From Nilaparvata lugens (Eukaryota > Arthropoda > Insecta > Hemiptera > Delphacidae): a stretch of DNA of 64,000 nucleotides. The first letter of the stretch is position 1. Every line of letters begins with the position of its first letter. The notes under the pieces are model-generated. The model was not told the DNA's origin. It saw nothing but the letters and a program-made list of their open reading frames with translations, and ran no database searches. The stretch is taken from positions 22,722,929 through 22,786,928 of the forward strand of contig NC_052516.1 in the NCBI RefSeq assembly GCF_014356525.2, written 5' to 3'. The position numbers and the translations under genes were made by a program. This document shows positions 1-11,608 of this stretch, one piece after another.

Positions 1-1080
1 TTCTTCTCCTCCTCCTACTTCTCTTTCTTCTTCGGTTCTTCTATTGCTTTTCTCCAACTTCTAATAATCTCATGTATACTCATCAACCAATGCCTAGACG
101 GTATCTTCTACCATAGAGTAGAGATACCGTAAAATTGTCACTTTCAGACAATTATTTTACTCCGCTAATTAGTACTTTCATTTTCCCCTTCCTCTTCTAC
201 TTCTTCTTCTTTTTCCATCTCCAACTTAGTCCTCTTCTTCTCCTGCTACTTCTTCTCATCGCATCATTCTTCTCATTCTTGGCTTCTGTCCGTCTTTCTC
301 CTCCTTCTTAATTTTCCTCACTTACTTCTTCTCCTGTCACCAACTTCTGTTTCTTCCTACTCTTCCTCTCCTCTCACCTCCTTCTTCTTCTTCCTCTCCT
401 CACACCTTCTTCTTCTTTTCTTCCTCTTCTTCCCTCCCCTTACAACTCCTTCTTCATCCTCATCTCTTTCTTCTTCTTCCTCACCTCTTTCTTCTTCTCT
501 TCTCCTTCTTCCTCTCCTCTCACCTCCTTCTTCTTCTTCCTCACCTCTTTCTTCTCCTTCTTCCTCTCCTCTCACCTCCTTCTTCTTCTTCTTCTTCCTC
601 ATCTCCTCCTTCTTCTTCTTCCTTACCTCTTTCTTCTCCTTCTTCCTCTCCTCTCACCTCCTTCATCTTCTTCTTCTTCCTCTTCCGCTCCTCTCAACTC
701 CTTCTTCTTTCCCACATCTCCATTCTTCTTCTTCCTCACATTTCCAGTCTTCTTCCTCCTCTCCTTCTCCTTCTTTATCATCACCTCCTCCTTCTTCATC
801 ACATCCTCTTTCTTCTTCACCTCATCCTTCTTCTTTCCCACATCTCCATTCTTCTTCTTCCTCACATCTCCAGTCTTCTTCCTCCTCTCCTTCTTCATCA
901 TCACCTCCTTCTTCTTCATCACATCCTCTTTCTTCTTCACCTCCTTTCTCTTCCTCACATCTCCATTCCTCTTCTTCCTCACCTACATCTCTTCTTCTTA
1001 TTCTTCTTCTTCTTCTTCTTCACCTTCTTCCACACCCTATTCTTCTGCTTCCTCTTCACATTCTTGTTTTTCCTCTGCGT
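1..1080. repeat. Polypyrimidine (CTT/CTC) simple-sequence tract
   Basis: About 1 kb of almost pure C/T on the plus strand, built from imperfect CTT, CTC and TCC triplets with a few 30-60 bp higher-order repeats (for example a CACATCTCCATTCTTCTTC phrase recurring near 714, 838 and 956). Long open frames on either strand are Lys/Glu/Arg low-complexity artefacts. No gene is supported. Confidence 0.9.
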
Positions 1081-1743
1081 CTTATTTTCATCCGGCTAAT
1101 TACAGTGGAAACTCAGCTTGAACAACGTCACAGGCTGAGCCATCAGACGTATAGTCTGGTCTAGAACCGGTTTGCCAAAGCAGTGAAAACGAATTTTTCT
1201 GGAGATTGGAGATACACCAAACTCACTGATAGTGAAACTGAATGCTTTAAATCTCTCAATAGAAAACGAATCTGAAATCTCAATGCAGTTTGTATTGCTG
1301 GAAGATTTTCAGTAAAGTCTGTTTCCTTTATAAGAGAATTGTATCACAAGTTTATGTCTCCTCTATTATATCTGATGCCTTATGTGTGTATTGTAACTTA
1401 CGGTAAATAAATAACTCTAATCTAATGCCTAACATTAATAATAGATAATTGTATCAGATGCCTGCATTCTATGGTTCAAATATTCTATCAAGGCCCTAAT
1501 GCATAATAAAATGGAAGCAAATGGATCATACTGAATGCTATGAATCTCTCAATAGTAAAGGAATCTGAAATGGAAATCTCACTGCAGTTTGTAAGATATT
1601 CATGAAGGTCTGTTAAGAAACTTATATCGCAAGTACAAATTTCATTCAGTTGCAAGTTTATACAACAGCAAAATTCTATTGGTTGAGTTGAAAATCCTTG
1701 AAAATGTTCTAAAATCAGAAGTCCCTCTTTAAAAGAATCTATG
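1081..1743. other. No recognised feature
   Basis: AT-rich DNA. It includes an imperfect internal duplication (ATGAATCTCTCAATAG-type phrases near 1250 and 1540). I see no splice-supported exon or transposon end. Confidence 0.5.
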
Positions 1744-1891
1744 GCCCGGTTGCACAAAAGCCGGTTAGATTTTAACCGTGATTAATTTCACAAGAGCCAA
1801 TCAGAGAAGGCCTTTTTGATAAGACGGTTTCTCTGATTGTTTCTCGTGAAACTGATCACGGTTAAAATTTAACCGGCTTTTGTACAACCGG
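1744..1891. mobile_element. MITE family A, near-complete palindrome
   Basis: Begins CCCGGTTGCACAAAAGCCGG and ends with the inverse complement CCGGCTTTTGTACAACCGG. The arms remain complementary almost to the centre (ACCGTGATTAATTTCAC against GTGAAACTGATCACGGT). Four other copies lie at 6241, 24696, 31907 and 43558. No coding capacity, so a non-autonomous hairpin element. Confidence 0.85.
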
Positions 1892-2284
1892 CACGGCACT
1901 GTGTATGATGGAAATCGCTATTTCCATACATTTTGCAATCATGTATAATAACCATGTTCAAAGTCATATAATGATCCTATCAATGATTGCTTTCGTGGGA
2001 AACTAATCAGCCTTGGTGGAAAACAAGACTCAATTTCTTCAATTGTGTTGTTTTTTGCTGAGGTTAATGCCACATAAGCTTTAGGTTGTGCGTGGGTAAT
2101 CGAAGAGATGATGAGCAGTATTAGAAGAGATAGATGAGTTAGCCTACAGTTTTAGGTAGGTTCCGAACCACAGGGAAGTGATTTTGAAGGCCACAACTGT
2201 CTGTTAGGGAGCTGTTCTCAAGCGGACACCCTTCCAACAGGATAACCGAGAGACCGGCGCTTATCTTATCAGTGCGTTGAGACA

Positions 2285-2690
2285 ATAATCAAGTGTGATT
2301 CATTTCGATTTTTTTCTTGTATTTGTTGAATAATCAATATCATCTATTCACTGGTAAAACTTCTTGAAAGTTAGCATCACTAGGAATCCCAATTCATACA
2401 ACTGTTTTCTCCTGCCATCGAATTCTAGAATAGGTCTACACCAAGTTGTTACTCAACTTTAGAGAATGAAAATTTATGTGAATTTCAGTGCTTGCTTTCA
2501 AGTGAGATTTATTTCAATTTTTCTCCTTGAAATTTTGAAATACTTTAACCAATCACTGGAGAAACGTCTTGAAAGTTAGCATCAATAGGATCCCAATTCG
2601 TGAAACTGTTTTTCTTTAGTCATAGAATTTTTGAATACACCAAGATGTTACTTCAACTTTACATGAAAATTCAAGATTCGTGCGACCTTG
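2285..2690. repeat. Two-copy tandem duplication, ~215-bp period
   Basis: The phrase CTTGAAAGTTAGCATC recurs at 2363 and 2578, with the surrounding ~200 bp alignable (CCCAATTC, ACTGTTTT, ACACCAAG and TGTTACT words in the same order). Diverged, so an old duplication. The preceding ~390 bp (1892-2284) shows nothing recognisable. Confidence 0.7.
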
Positions 2691-2879
2691 ATGGAGTAAA
2701 TTAACTAGCAGAGGAAAAGAGTTAGTTAACTAGCACAGGAGAAGATTGAGCTTAGAAAAACAGTAAGTTAACTAACTATCTGAGAAAAATAGCTAAAGGA
2801 TGTGAGTGACAAAGAAGAGTTATAGAAAGAGATATAGTGCGACTCCTCTCTCTAGACTGGCATCATTGTTTTCATGGGA

Positions 2880-2932
2880 AGTATTAATGTTATTTATAAG
2901 GAATACTGTCACATTGAAATGAATTTCAATAT
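2880..2932. mobile_element. MITE family B, diverged half copy
   Basis: TGGGAAGTATTAATGTTAT, then AATACTGTCACATTGAAATGAATTTCA, matches the right half of family B (see 4464). It directly abuts the minisatellite. Confidence 0.4.
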
Positions 2933-2936
2933 AAGA

Positions 2937-4375
2937 ATGGGAAGAGAATTTATGATACGGAAAGAGTTATGAAGATACACAATGACGAGATTGGTGATAC
3001 GGAACACAAATTAAGATACGGAAGAAACAGTTTAAGATACAGAAGAAACTGTTTAAGATAGAGAATCTCACTGTAAAGATGGGAAGAGAGTTGAGGATAC
3101 GGAACGAGTGATGAAGATACGCAATGATAGGATTGGTGATACGGAACACTATAATTACGATACGGAAGAAACAGTTCAAGATACAGAAGCCCACTATAAA
3201 GATGGGAAGAGAGTTGAGGATACGGAACGAGTGATGAAGATACGCAATGATAGGATTGGTGATACGGAACACTATAATTACGATACGGAAGAAACAGTTC
3301 AAGATACAGAATCCCACTATAAAGATGGGAAGAGAGTTGAGGATACGGAACGAGTTATGGAGATAGGCAATGAAAAGATTGGTGATACGGAACACTATAA
3401 TTACGATACGGAAGAAACAGATCAAAATACAGAAGAAACAGTTCAAGATACAGAAGAAACAGTTCAAGATACAGAAGAAACCGTTTAAGATATCGTATTC
3501 CACTGTAAAGATGGGATGACAGTTACGGAGGATACGGAACGAGTGATGAAGATACATAAGAAGCAGTTAAAGATACATAAGTAGCAGTTCATGATACAGA
3601 AGAAACAGTTCAAGATACAGAAGAGACAGTTTAATATACAGAATAAACGGTTCAAGATACAGAAGAAACAGTTCAAGATACAGAAGAAACAATTCAAGAT
3701 ACAGAACTAGACAATTGAAGATACGTAACGAGTGACTTGTATCAATGTTTCCATTTTTGTAAAAATAGTACGGAAACCAAGAGATCTGAACAAACAGTTT
3801 AAGATACAGAAGAAACAGTTCAAGATACAGAAGTAACAGTTCAAGATACAGAAGAAACAGTTCAAGATACAGAAGTAACAGTTCAAGATACAGAAGGAAC
3901 AGTTCAAGATACAGAAGAAAAAGTTCAAGACATAGTATCCAACTGTAAAGATGGGAAGAGAGTTGAGGATACGGAACGAATGATGAAGATACATAAGAAG
4001 CAGTTCAAGATACATAAGAAGCAGCTCAAGATACAGAAGAAACAGTTCAAAATACAGAAGAAACAATAAAGATACAGAAGAAACAGTTCAAGATACAGAA
4101 GAAACAGTTCAAAATACAGAAGAAACAATAAAGATACAGAAGAAAAAGTTCAAGATACTGAACTAAACAATAGAAGCTACGAAACATGAGACTTGATCAA
4201 TGTTTCCATTTTCGTTAAAATGGTACAAAAACCAATATAAAGAAGAAACAGTTGAAGATACAAAAGAAACAATTCAAGATACAGAAGAAACAGTTTAGGA
4301 TACAGAACTAGACAATTGAAGATACGAAACAAGAGACTTGTTCATTGTTTTCATTTTCGTAAAAATAGTAGAAAA
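2937..4375. repeat. Minisatellite: 21-bp unit with 123-bp higher-order repeat
   Basis: The 21-bp unit AAGATACAGAAGAAACAGTTC (with GATACGGAA variants) repeats for about 1.4 kb. Between about 3081 and 3450 it is organised in a 123-bp higher-order unit: GGGAAGAGAG starts at 3081, 3204 and 3327. Because both periods are multiples of three, long open frames arise on both strands (DTEETVQ repeats on plus, FCILNCF repeats on minus). I regard these as artefacts: frames break between array segments and there is no flanking gene structure. Confidence 0.9.
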
Positions 4376-4463
4376 ACCAAGAGATCTTTTTCAAGGTCAT
4401 GCCTAAAGACCGCTTTTTCCAGCCGGTTTGATTCAGAGCAATAATTATTGTGTTACTACAACA

Positions 4464-4553
4464 ATATTCACTTTCAAACTGTCAGCTATGATTGAATGGG
4501 AAGCATTCATGTTATATTATAGTGCATGCTGACAGTTTGAAATGAATGTCACT
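4464..4553. mobile_element. MITE family B
   Basis: Left arm ATTCACTTTCAAACTGTCAG and right arm CTGACAGTTTGAAATGAATG are inverted copies around a core reading GAATGGGAAGCATTCATGTTAT. The same ~90-bp structure occurs at about nine places in the window. Confidence 0.75.
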
Positions 4554-5669
4554 TTGGAGAATTGTTTGATTCGTCTGCATTGAAAATAATGGAACCACTG
4601 AATTTAAATAGATACTAGAAGACACTCGTAACTCTGGTATTTTGTGGTATATTTTCATCAAAATTAGGGAGAGGAACAGTTTTGGGTCTATCCTGTTGAT
4701 TCTCTCCCAATCATCAATTTGATATTATGATTGTGGAATGTAATTAATAAATAATAATATATTATGAATACTGTACTTACTGGAAAACAACAAATTATCC
4801 ACATAATTGCTGGATTTCATTGTGTTAATCGTACTGAAGCCATTAAATTGTTCAAATTTTTTTTTTAAATTTACTGTGTTTGGGAGAAGTGCAGTATTCG
4901 CGTTAATGGAAACTACCAAATGGACGGAAAAATTCGTGGTGAATTAGGATTGTGTTGAAAAATTCAAGGCAATTTGAAATAAAACACAAAATTGGATTTG
5001 ATTCGACTGAATAAGAAATAATTGTATTGAATCAACAATTAAGGTCTCCCAAATAAAGGTATATCCCTATTTTAGTTGACACACAATGTTCTAGTCATTG
5101 ATAGTTCTCAATCGAATGAGAAATTTAGACATTATAACTTTTGTAATAAATAGCTTTTTAGAGAATTATCAAAGTGTTTTATGCTAAATGATCGAGAAAT
5201 GTTCTCAAATTTGTCAATAAACTACTTTTTGGATTATAGTATATAATTCAAAATTCAGGGAAGGAACAGTTTAATAACTTAATAGGCTAAGTTAAGAATG
5301 ATATTGTATTTATGAATGTAATAATAAAATATCCTTACTCCTGAATTGTATACTCCTGAAGAATCTTTTTGAAGCATCTAAATATGAAAATCTACTTTGT
5401 GAAAAGAATAAGGACTGAAAATTTTGTGAAGTGAACAACAACAAGACAAACTATTTCGGACTATGAACTGATCTAAATTTGGAAGAAATTCAATTCATTC
5501 AAATTGACAACTAAGTTGATCCCTGGCAACTTATTGAAAAAATTCATCTATCTCAATCACTACTTCTGGCACTACTTTAATGACAAAGAGGAAAGGAATT
5601 CCTTATTGGAAAGCAATAGGAAAAATGTTGGCAAAGTCACAAAAATAAAAAATCGAGATCTAACAGATC
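4554..5669. other. No recognised feature
   Basis: AT-rich. Short open frames at 4725-4919 (minus) and 5504-5788 (plus) have no recognisable domain or splice context. The second runs into a tandem duplication. Confidence 0.5.
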
Positions 5670-6045
5670 ATCAATCAATCACACGTGAATTGTTGGTTCT
5701 CACAAATATAAAGAGTGAATTTAAAGTGTCCACATTACATGTAAATTTATGGTGGGTTGTAGGACAGTGTATAATCAGAAAAATCTAAACAAATTTCTAT
5801 TCGAATAACACTTTTTCTCCTGTTATTTTCAACATAATTTTATACAGAGGTGATTTATCGATTATTCAATTGTTGGTTCTCACAAATATAAAGTGTAAAT
5901 TCAAAGTGTCCACATCACATGTGAATTTATAAGGTGGGTTGTAGGACAGTGTGTAATCAGAAAAATTACACATTTTAGTATTCAAGTTACACTTTTTCTC
6001 CTGTCATTTCCATAATTTTATACAGAGGTGATTTATCGACTTTAT
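5670..6045. repeat. Two-copy tandem duplication, 180-bp period
   Basis: TGTTGGTTCTCACAAATATA occurs at 5691 and 5871. The following ~150 bp align well (AGTGTCCACAT, GGTGGGTTGTAGGACAGTGT, TTTTTCTCCTGT). Confidence 0.85.
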
Positions 6046-6240
6046 TCAATATATTCTACATTTTGTTCCAATTTCAAAGATTTTATTGATCTCTTCAAAG
6101 AAATTAGTTTTTTTCAATTTATTAATCGCAGGTAGCTAATATTCCCGAACCCACCAAATATATGTGTGTGAAAGTCATTCATGAGACGACATAAGCCTTA
6201 AGGTTGAGAAAGGGAGGACTGTGGATTGATCATACTAAGT

Positions 6241-6357
6241 ACCGGTTGCACAAAAGCCGGTTAAATTTTAATCCTGATTAATTCCACGAGAACCCGTCTT
6301 TTCAAAAACGCCTTCACTAATTAGTGCTCGTGAAATTAATCACGTTTAAAATTTTAT
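6241..6357. mobile_element. MITE family A, right end lost
   Basis: Starts ACCGGTTGCACAAAAGCCGG and follows family A through CTCGTGAAATTAATCACG, but the terminal CCGGCTTTTG arm is replaced by unrelated sequence. Confidence 0.75.
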
Positions 6358-6391
6358 AAATTTCAGGCCTGAAATTTTTATAAAGTGGTAT

Positions 6392-6564
6392 CAGTGGTGT
6401 AGCGAAGGGGTTCTAGGTTACGACTCCCCTCAATCTTCCCAGGAGCCCAAAAAAGAGAACCGAAATTCTAAGATAACACCCCTCCCCCTCAACAAAAGTC
6501 CACTAGGTGAAGTGGACCAAATTTTTTGGTCAACCCCCATTCCAAAATCCTGGCTACGCTACCG
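6392..6564. mobile_element. Small DNA transposon, CAGTGGTGTAGCGA ends
   Basis: Begins CAGTGGTGTAGCGAAGGGG and ends CCTGGCTACGCTACCG, an imperfect terminal inverted repeat of the CAGTGGCGTAGCC type common in insect DNA transposons. The interior is non-coding. Confidence 0.55.
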
Positions 6565-7301
6565 TACGAGTGTTATCAGTATGCTAAGCCTTTCTACAAC
6601 AAATTAATCTTACAGAACACAGGGTCTAGCTAGTTTTGGTAAATTAATAAAAGTTGTGAATCAACTAGGTTACGGTATTTAAGCTTGCTTAGTAGCTACA
6701 TTTATTAGATTTGATTAGATCAGATTGTACCTTTCTACTAAAACAAGATTACTGCTCATGAAATATTCATACATAGAATTACCCAAAACACAAATAGAGA
6801 ATGGGTCATAAAACGTTGAATCCTTTTTGGTGTTTTACCAAGATTGTGGGCCACTAAGATTCCCACAAGAAAAACAATATTAGATTGAAATCTACAGCAA
6901 AAAAGACAAGCTTGTGGAGTGTGATTTGCATATACTAACATGAAACATGTTTTATTATTCTATGGAATAAACCAATGTATAATACAGGCATAGCATTTCT
7001 TGAATTTTCAAGTGTCTTCTCTTTGATAGTAAAGAATACTTTTCATCGTGACTTCTGCTGAAGAGAAGCATTGACAGCTTCTGCAAACATTGACGAATTG
7101 TGAAATACCTGAAAGCATTATTCTCGTCGTGGTAAAGAGAAATGCATGTCATGGATTCATCTCAAGAGATCATTGAGTAACTTCTAGCTAAGGATATGAC
7201 GCTAAATTGCATAACAACCGCAAGATCAGGTTGTAAGTCAGGTCAGTGGAACTCAAGAATAAGAGAAAGTAAGTAAGTGAAGATAACTTCTGCAAACTCA
7301 C
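6565..7301 (-). other. Intron 1 (proximal part) of the ABCD3-like gene
   Basis: Follows the GT donor at 7301-7300 on the minus strand. I could not find exon 2 anywhere between 1 and 7301, so this intron probably runs out of the window or holds a small exon I missed. Two short minus-strand open frames here (6756-6941, 6955-7152) show no family features. Confidence 0.45.
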
Positions 7302-7417
7302 CTGGCTTTGGATTTACTTTGATTTTTCCTCCGTGTTAACAGCCATAGGATAACCGATACACTAGCGGCACCAAAAACAGTTTTTTTCGTTACATATTTA
7401 CTGAGCGATGGAGCCAT
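7302..7417 (-). CDS. First coding exon of a probable peroxisomal ABC transporter (ABCD3/PMP70-like)
   Basis: This is a 116-nt exon of 38 codons plus two bases. It starts at an ATG in a strong context (GCAACCATGG) with an in-frame TGA six codons upstream, and it ends AG|gtgagt. The peptide opens MAPSLSKYVTKK, then a GAAS-V-L-WLL hydrophobic stretch, then RRKNQSKSKA. Human ABCD3 (PMP70) has the same arrangement: M-A-x-SKY-T, a GAA-containing hydrophobic run, then a KRR basic stretch. ABCD3 half-transporters import fatty-acyl substrates into peroxisomes and this N-terminal stretch belongs to their targeting region. Transmembrane and ATPase exons are not in the window, so identity rests on 38 residues. 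It lies 3.2 kb downstream of the CPAP1-like gene on the same strand. Confidence 0.55.
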
Positions 7418-7720
7418 GGTTGCAAGCACAATTCAACAATTAAAAAATTATAATATTTACATTAAATTTGATAGGATTAATACAGAATCAACACACTTCC
7501 CATAATAAATAACCTGTTCTGCACTGTAAACAGAGAGTCTGTCTGTCTGTCACTTCTGAAGACAGCTGAGTTGAAATGCTGAATTCAAACAACGGTTGCC
7601 AACTGAACGGAACGAAATTGGTGCTGTTTTCTGTCACCAGGTAGCAGCACTTTACGGGTCGTTTCAAAGTACAGCGCGTAGTTTGAATTTGCGTCCAGTT
7701 TTCGTAGCTGGAATTTTGAA
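7418..7720 (-). promoter_or_regulatory. Probable 5' UTR and promoter of the ABCD3-like gene
   Basis: Directly upstream of the ATG on the minus strand is an AT-rich leader (about 7418-7520). A locally GC-richer, CpG-containing stretch follows (about 7580-7700, including ACGCGC and CGTTCCGTTC). I see no clear TATA box. The transcription start is not determined. Confidence 0.4.
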
Positions 7721-8863
7721 AGTAAACCTTTTAAAAGCAAGGATAAATCAATTAAAGAATGGAATGGGAAATTATGGGTAGTTATATTGTGATCTATTTA
7801 TTTTATTTTGTATAAATTGCTGTTGAAAAATGGATAATTTCTCATTTAAATTTGGTTGTAAAAGGATTTATAAAGGCACAGCTACTATCAACTAAGATTA
7901 AAATTGATTGAAATGTACTATATTGTTCAAATCATTGATATAACCTGATAGATTCAGAGAATATCAAGAAGAGAATTTTCCCAATTCTGTTTCAATAAGC
8001 AGAGACAATGAGAAACAATGAAATGAATTGCTAGAATTTAATATTATTTATTTTGTTGGAGTTTTTGTGAGAAGCATACAACTCTAATTAAGAGTCTTTT
8101 TAACTCTCTTTCATACAACTCGTCTTAAATAACTGCTCTATAAATGGGAATGGAGAAAAAGACCTCAAATATGTGAGAGAAAAATAGTGAAGAGTATCCC
8201 TTCAACATCAATAATTTCAATTATTGAAATGAGAAGTTTGAGAATTGGCAGAATACTTGAATTGAATGGGTTCAATTGGACCATGATTCACTAGAGTGAA
8301 AAACTAGTAAAAAATGGTAGCTACGGTACCGTCTATATTAGGTACTCGTTGGTGTGAGAATTCCTAAAGTATTCAGAATATTATAAGCTACATTTTGGCT
8401 TCTTAGCCCTAATTAACAGCGTAATAATTATAAAAATGTATCAATCGATAGTATTTCTTTGAGAAAGAATAATAGACAAATACTTTCGCATACGGTATTG
8501 ATAACTATAAATTGCAGTTGTCAACTGACAGCCTGTGTTGTTTCATCTCACATTTGCATTAATTTGAATTGATAATAATTGTACTTGTAATTGTAAAGTG
8601 GATCCAAGTTGGAAGATTGTTTCAGATACGGTTGCTGGTGAGATGTTTGTAATTTCTATCACAATGAAAACACTGGGATGATGTCAAAAATATCACTTAT
8701 TTATTTTAAAATTAAAAACATGTTTCAACAACAATGGTGTCCCAGTGTTATAATTTTCGTAGATTGAACTTTATAGATTCAATCAAAAGATGAATTTATG
8801 TCTTTGAAGAAAACGGTTCCATTTATTTTCAATACCACTTTTCAGAGGTAGGTAGGATGAGAC
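7721..8863. other. Intergenic, no recognised feature
   Basis: AT-rich sequence between the ABCD3-like promoter and a family C MITE. Nothing gene-like. Confidence 0.5.
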
Positions 8864-9079
8864 TATAGTGAGGTCCACGTTATAATGACAGTATTTGATT
8901 AACTTTGGTGTTGCTATCCTTGTCTATCATTCGACAAAGCAGGTAGTACTATCCTTTTCTAGCTCCGCAACGATGCCAACTCTGTTTTTGACAATGTAGA
9001 AAAATAATTAATTAATGAGAATCGGCAACGCTGTTCTTCTATCTTTATCCACTGCCATTATAAAGTGGACCTCACTATA
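8864..9079. mobile_element. MITE family C, short class (~216 bp)
   Basis: Starts TATAGTGAGGTCCACG and ends with its inverse complement (GTGGACCTCACTATA). The TA at each end is compatible with a TA target duplication. The interior is non-coding and shared with the 57697 copy (words TATCCTTGTCTATCATTCGACAAAGC and inverse). Confidence 0.85.
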
Positions 9080-10377
9080 TATCTACCCTTCATGCAATTG
9101 CGTGTCGTGATCAGAATTTAAGCTCCAATATATCCATACCATAAGAGACTGACTATCAATCGGAGTTCAAGCTACATAATACATAATCATTAAATTTCTA
9201 TAGCATATGACCCTTTACAGAGGTAAATGAAAGTATTTAAATTATAATTATTCATTCACAAATGGAGAGAGCTTGTCTTTGATGGTCAATCTCAGGAGTT
9301 TAATATTTTTCATTCATAACAAATAGTTATGAGAGGATGTGATTAATACCTTATGTCTACAATAAAATGATCCATACTTTTCAGCTTTGCTAGTTGACCT
9401 GTGTTAACTTCAGACTAAAATCCGTATTCTAAAATAGCGAGTAATTCAAGATTTTCAAAGATCGTATCACAAAAATAATTTGTATTTCTGAATCGGAAAC
9501 AGTCTTAAACTGTCATAGCTTGTTGTTTCCAAACCGGAATGTATGCTTTTTATAATAAATGAATAAAATGAATATTAATAAATTAAAGGCATAAAAAATT
9601 ATCACGAAGATTGCATGACTTTTTTAGATAATTTTATATTATTAATCTTATTTTCAAATAATATAATATAGAAGATAATGACGAAGAAAAGTCCATTGAT
9701 CACATTAGGTTATCCTGTCAATACTTTGATACAGTAGAGCAAAACGGCTGTTTATTGATTGATAATGAGAATGAATGGTCGAATGATATTTTTTTGAAGC
9801 GATAAACATCACTAAACTCAATTATTTGCCTAAATTCAAGTTTGATGAATGAGAAATATCTACCTGGGTTTGAAAACTTGAATTTGGAAAAAATTAATGT
9901 AATTTAATGACTACTGCACCAAGTTTGGTATTTATTTTGAAAAATCCATACTGAGTTTCAGTAATGAAACACCTCTCAAGTTATCATTTTTTTAGATTTG
10001 AGAAACCACACTACATATTATCTTTACTTTAATCAATGAGGCTTTTGTCACAGAATAACAAAGAATTAACGCCTTCTCCAGTTATTACAGCAATAAAATG
10101 ATAGCTACATTAATATTTTGAGTCAAACATTACCGTACACATTTCAGTTTTAAAAGAATTCCACGGAATAAATAAAGTAGAACAGATTTAACAAAGTCAT
10201 ATTTAATCAAAAATCAGTACAAAAATTAGACATACATTACTTTCTTATTATGCTAATAAAATATACAAAATAATGGTCTTCTGTATTGATATTTCATTGT
10301 TTTCAAATATAAATTCTAATAATTTAACTCTATTTCAAATCCATTTGAACGAACTATATCATTATTTGCTGTGATTG
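9080..10377. other. Intergenic DNA 3' of the chitin-binding gene
   Basis: AT-rich, no recognisable gene. The last few hundred bases before 10378 lie downstream of the predicted polyadenylation signal of the CPAP1-like gene. Confidence 0.5.
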
Positions 10378-10383
10378 TTTATT
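10378..10383 (-). terminator. Candidate polyadenylation signal AATAAA
   Basis: TTTATT on plus gives AATAAA on minus, about 245 nt beyond the stop codon of the CPAP1-like gene. It is the first canonical hexamer I find downstream of the stop. Cleavage site unverified. Confidence 0.45.
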
Positions 10384-10626
10384 ACACATTCTATAATATT
10401 GGAAGAGTAATCTTATCTCCTCCCGAATTTTTATGGAATGGCATCTTATTCATGGGAAAGTGGATTAAGTTATCTAGAATAAGAGGTTTTCAAATATGAT
10501 TATTGGCTTACTTATTCATAACTTCCATGATTTCTGATTATACAGTCATACACGAACTAATTCTCCACACACAATAATTGTCTACACGACCTTATATACA
10601 AATGAAATATTTACTAATAGAATAAT

Positions 10627-11608
10627 TTACAATATTATGTCACTAATAATGATTTGATTACTGGCATACATATTCACAGCCTGGCTCGTACTGCTCTTGT
10701 CATAGTAGTTCTGGAATCCAGAAGGATGTGGTGCTACAGTGGTTGTATAATAGCTGGTACTTTTGTCAAAAGCTCTGGGGGCCACAGTTGAAGTCTGGTA
10801 ATACTTGTCATAGTTGAAAGTGGTTGATTGCTGATTGTAGTTATTGTTTCCATTATAGTTTTGTTGGTAATTGTTGTTATTATTGAAACTAGTAGTCCTA
10901 TAAGTTGTGGGTTGTTGATAGGCAGCTGAAGAAGCCACACTAGAACTCTGTGCATTATAGTTATTGTTGTTGAAATTATTGTTATTGTACTGCTGTTGTT
11001 GATAGTAGTTATTATTGTTGTTGTTATTTGTAGATTGTTGTTGTGTCTGATAGTAGTTAGATGTTGTCGAGCTTTGTTGTACATTCTGTTGTTGCGTGTA
11101 AAACTTTGTTGAGCCTTGTTGTTGGGCGCCATTGTTGTTGTTAGTTGACTGATAGTTGTTGTTAGTTGACTGATAGTTGTAGTTGAATGGATTAGCAGTA
11201 CTAGTCTGATATTGATAGTTATTGTAATTGTTGTTGTTGTTATTGTAGTTCTGGTTGTAGTTTCGGTTGAAGTTGTTGTTGTTGACAGTTGTTGCCTGAG
11301 TTGTGCTGCTTGTCTCCTGGTAATTGTTGTTGTTCTCTTGGTTGTTGTTGCTCTGGTAAGTGTTGAAGTTTACATTGCCACGTGATCTGAAATTGTTGTT
11401 GTAAGCGACAGAGCTGGTGGGAGCTGCTGTTGTTGGGGTCTGATAGTTGTTGTAATTATTGTTGTTGTTTCTCGAGTTGTAGTTATTGTTGTTGTAATTG
11501 TTGTTGTAGTTATTGTTGTTAAAGTTGTTGTTGTTTGTGTTGTAGGCTGTTGAGGTTTCTACATAGGGTGCTGGGGTTGTCACTCTGGCTCTTTGAACGG
11601 TGTTGTAC
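10627..11608 (-). CDS. CPAP1-like gene, last exon (exon 6): Asn/Tyr/Gln/Thr-rich tail
   Basis: Acceptor TTTTGCAG|G at 11609-11610. The first base completes an Arg codon with AG from exon 5. It encodes residues 273-598 and stops at TAA (10627-10629). Composition is extreme: runs of NNNN, YNNYQ, QQQ and TSTAA-type spacers, all encoded by AAC/AAT mixtures rather than one pure codon. That argues for selection on protein composition and not only microsatellite slippage. Tyr recurs every few residues. No cysteine remains in this mature tail. A different overlapping frame (10734-11132) is a shadow. Confidence 0.9.

Noticed and set aside
357..982. Lys/Glu/Arg-rich open frames on minus in the first kilobase
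   Set aside because: They are translations of a CTT/CTC microsatellite. No splice signals, no domain, and frames of equal length exist on both strands of similar tracts.
2967..4128. Repeat proteins in the 21-bp minisatellite
   Set aside because: Periods divisible by three keep frames open on both strands. Segments shift frame relative to each other and there is no start/stop or exon context.
4725..4919. Minus-strand 64-codon frame next to a GTAAGT motif as a missing ABCD3 exon
   Set aside because: No transmembrane or ABC motif. The translated sequence does not resemble the expected region after the N-terminus.
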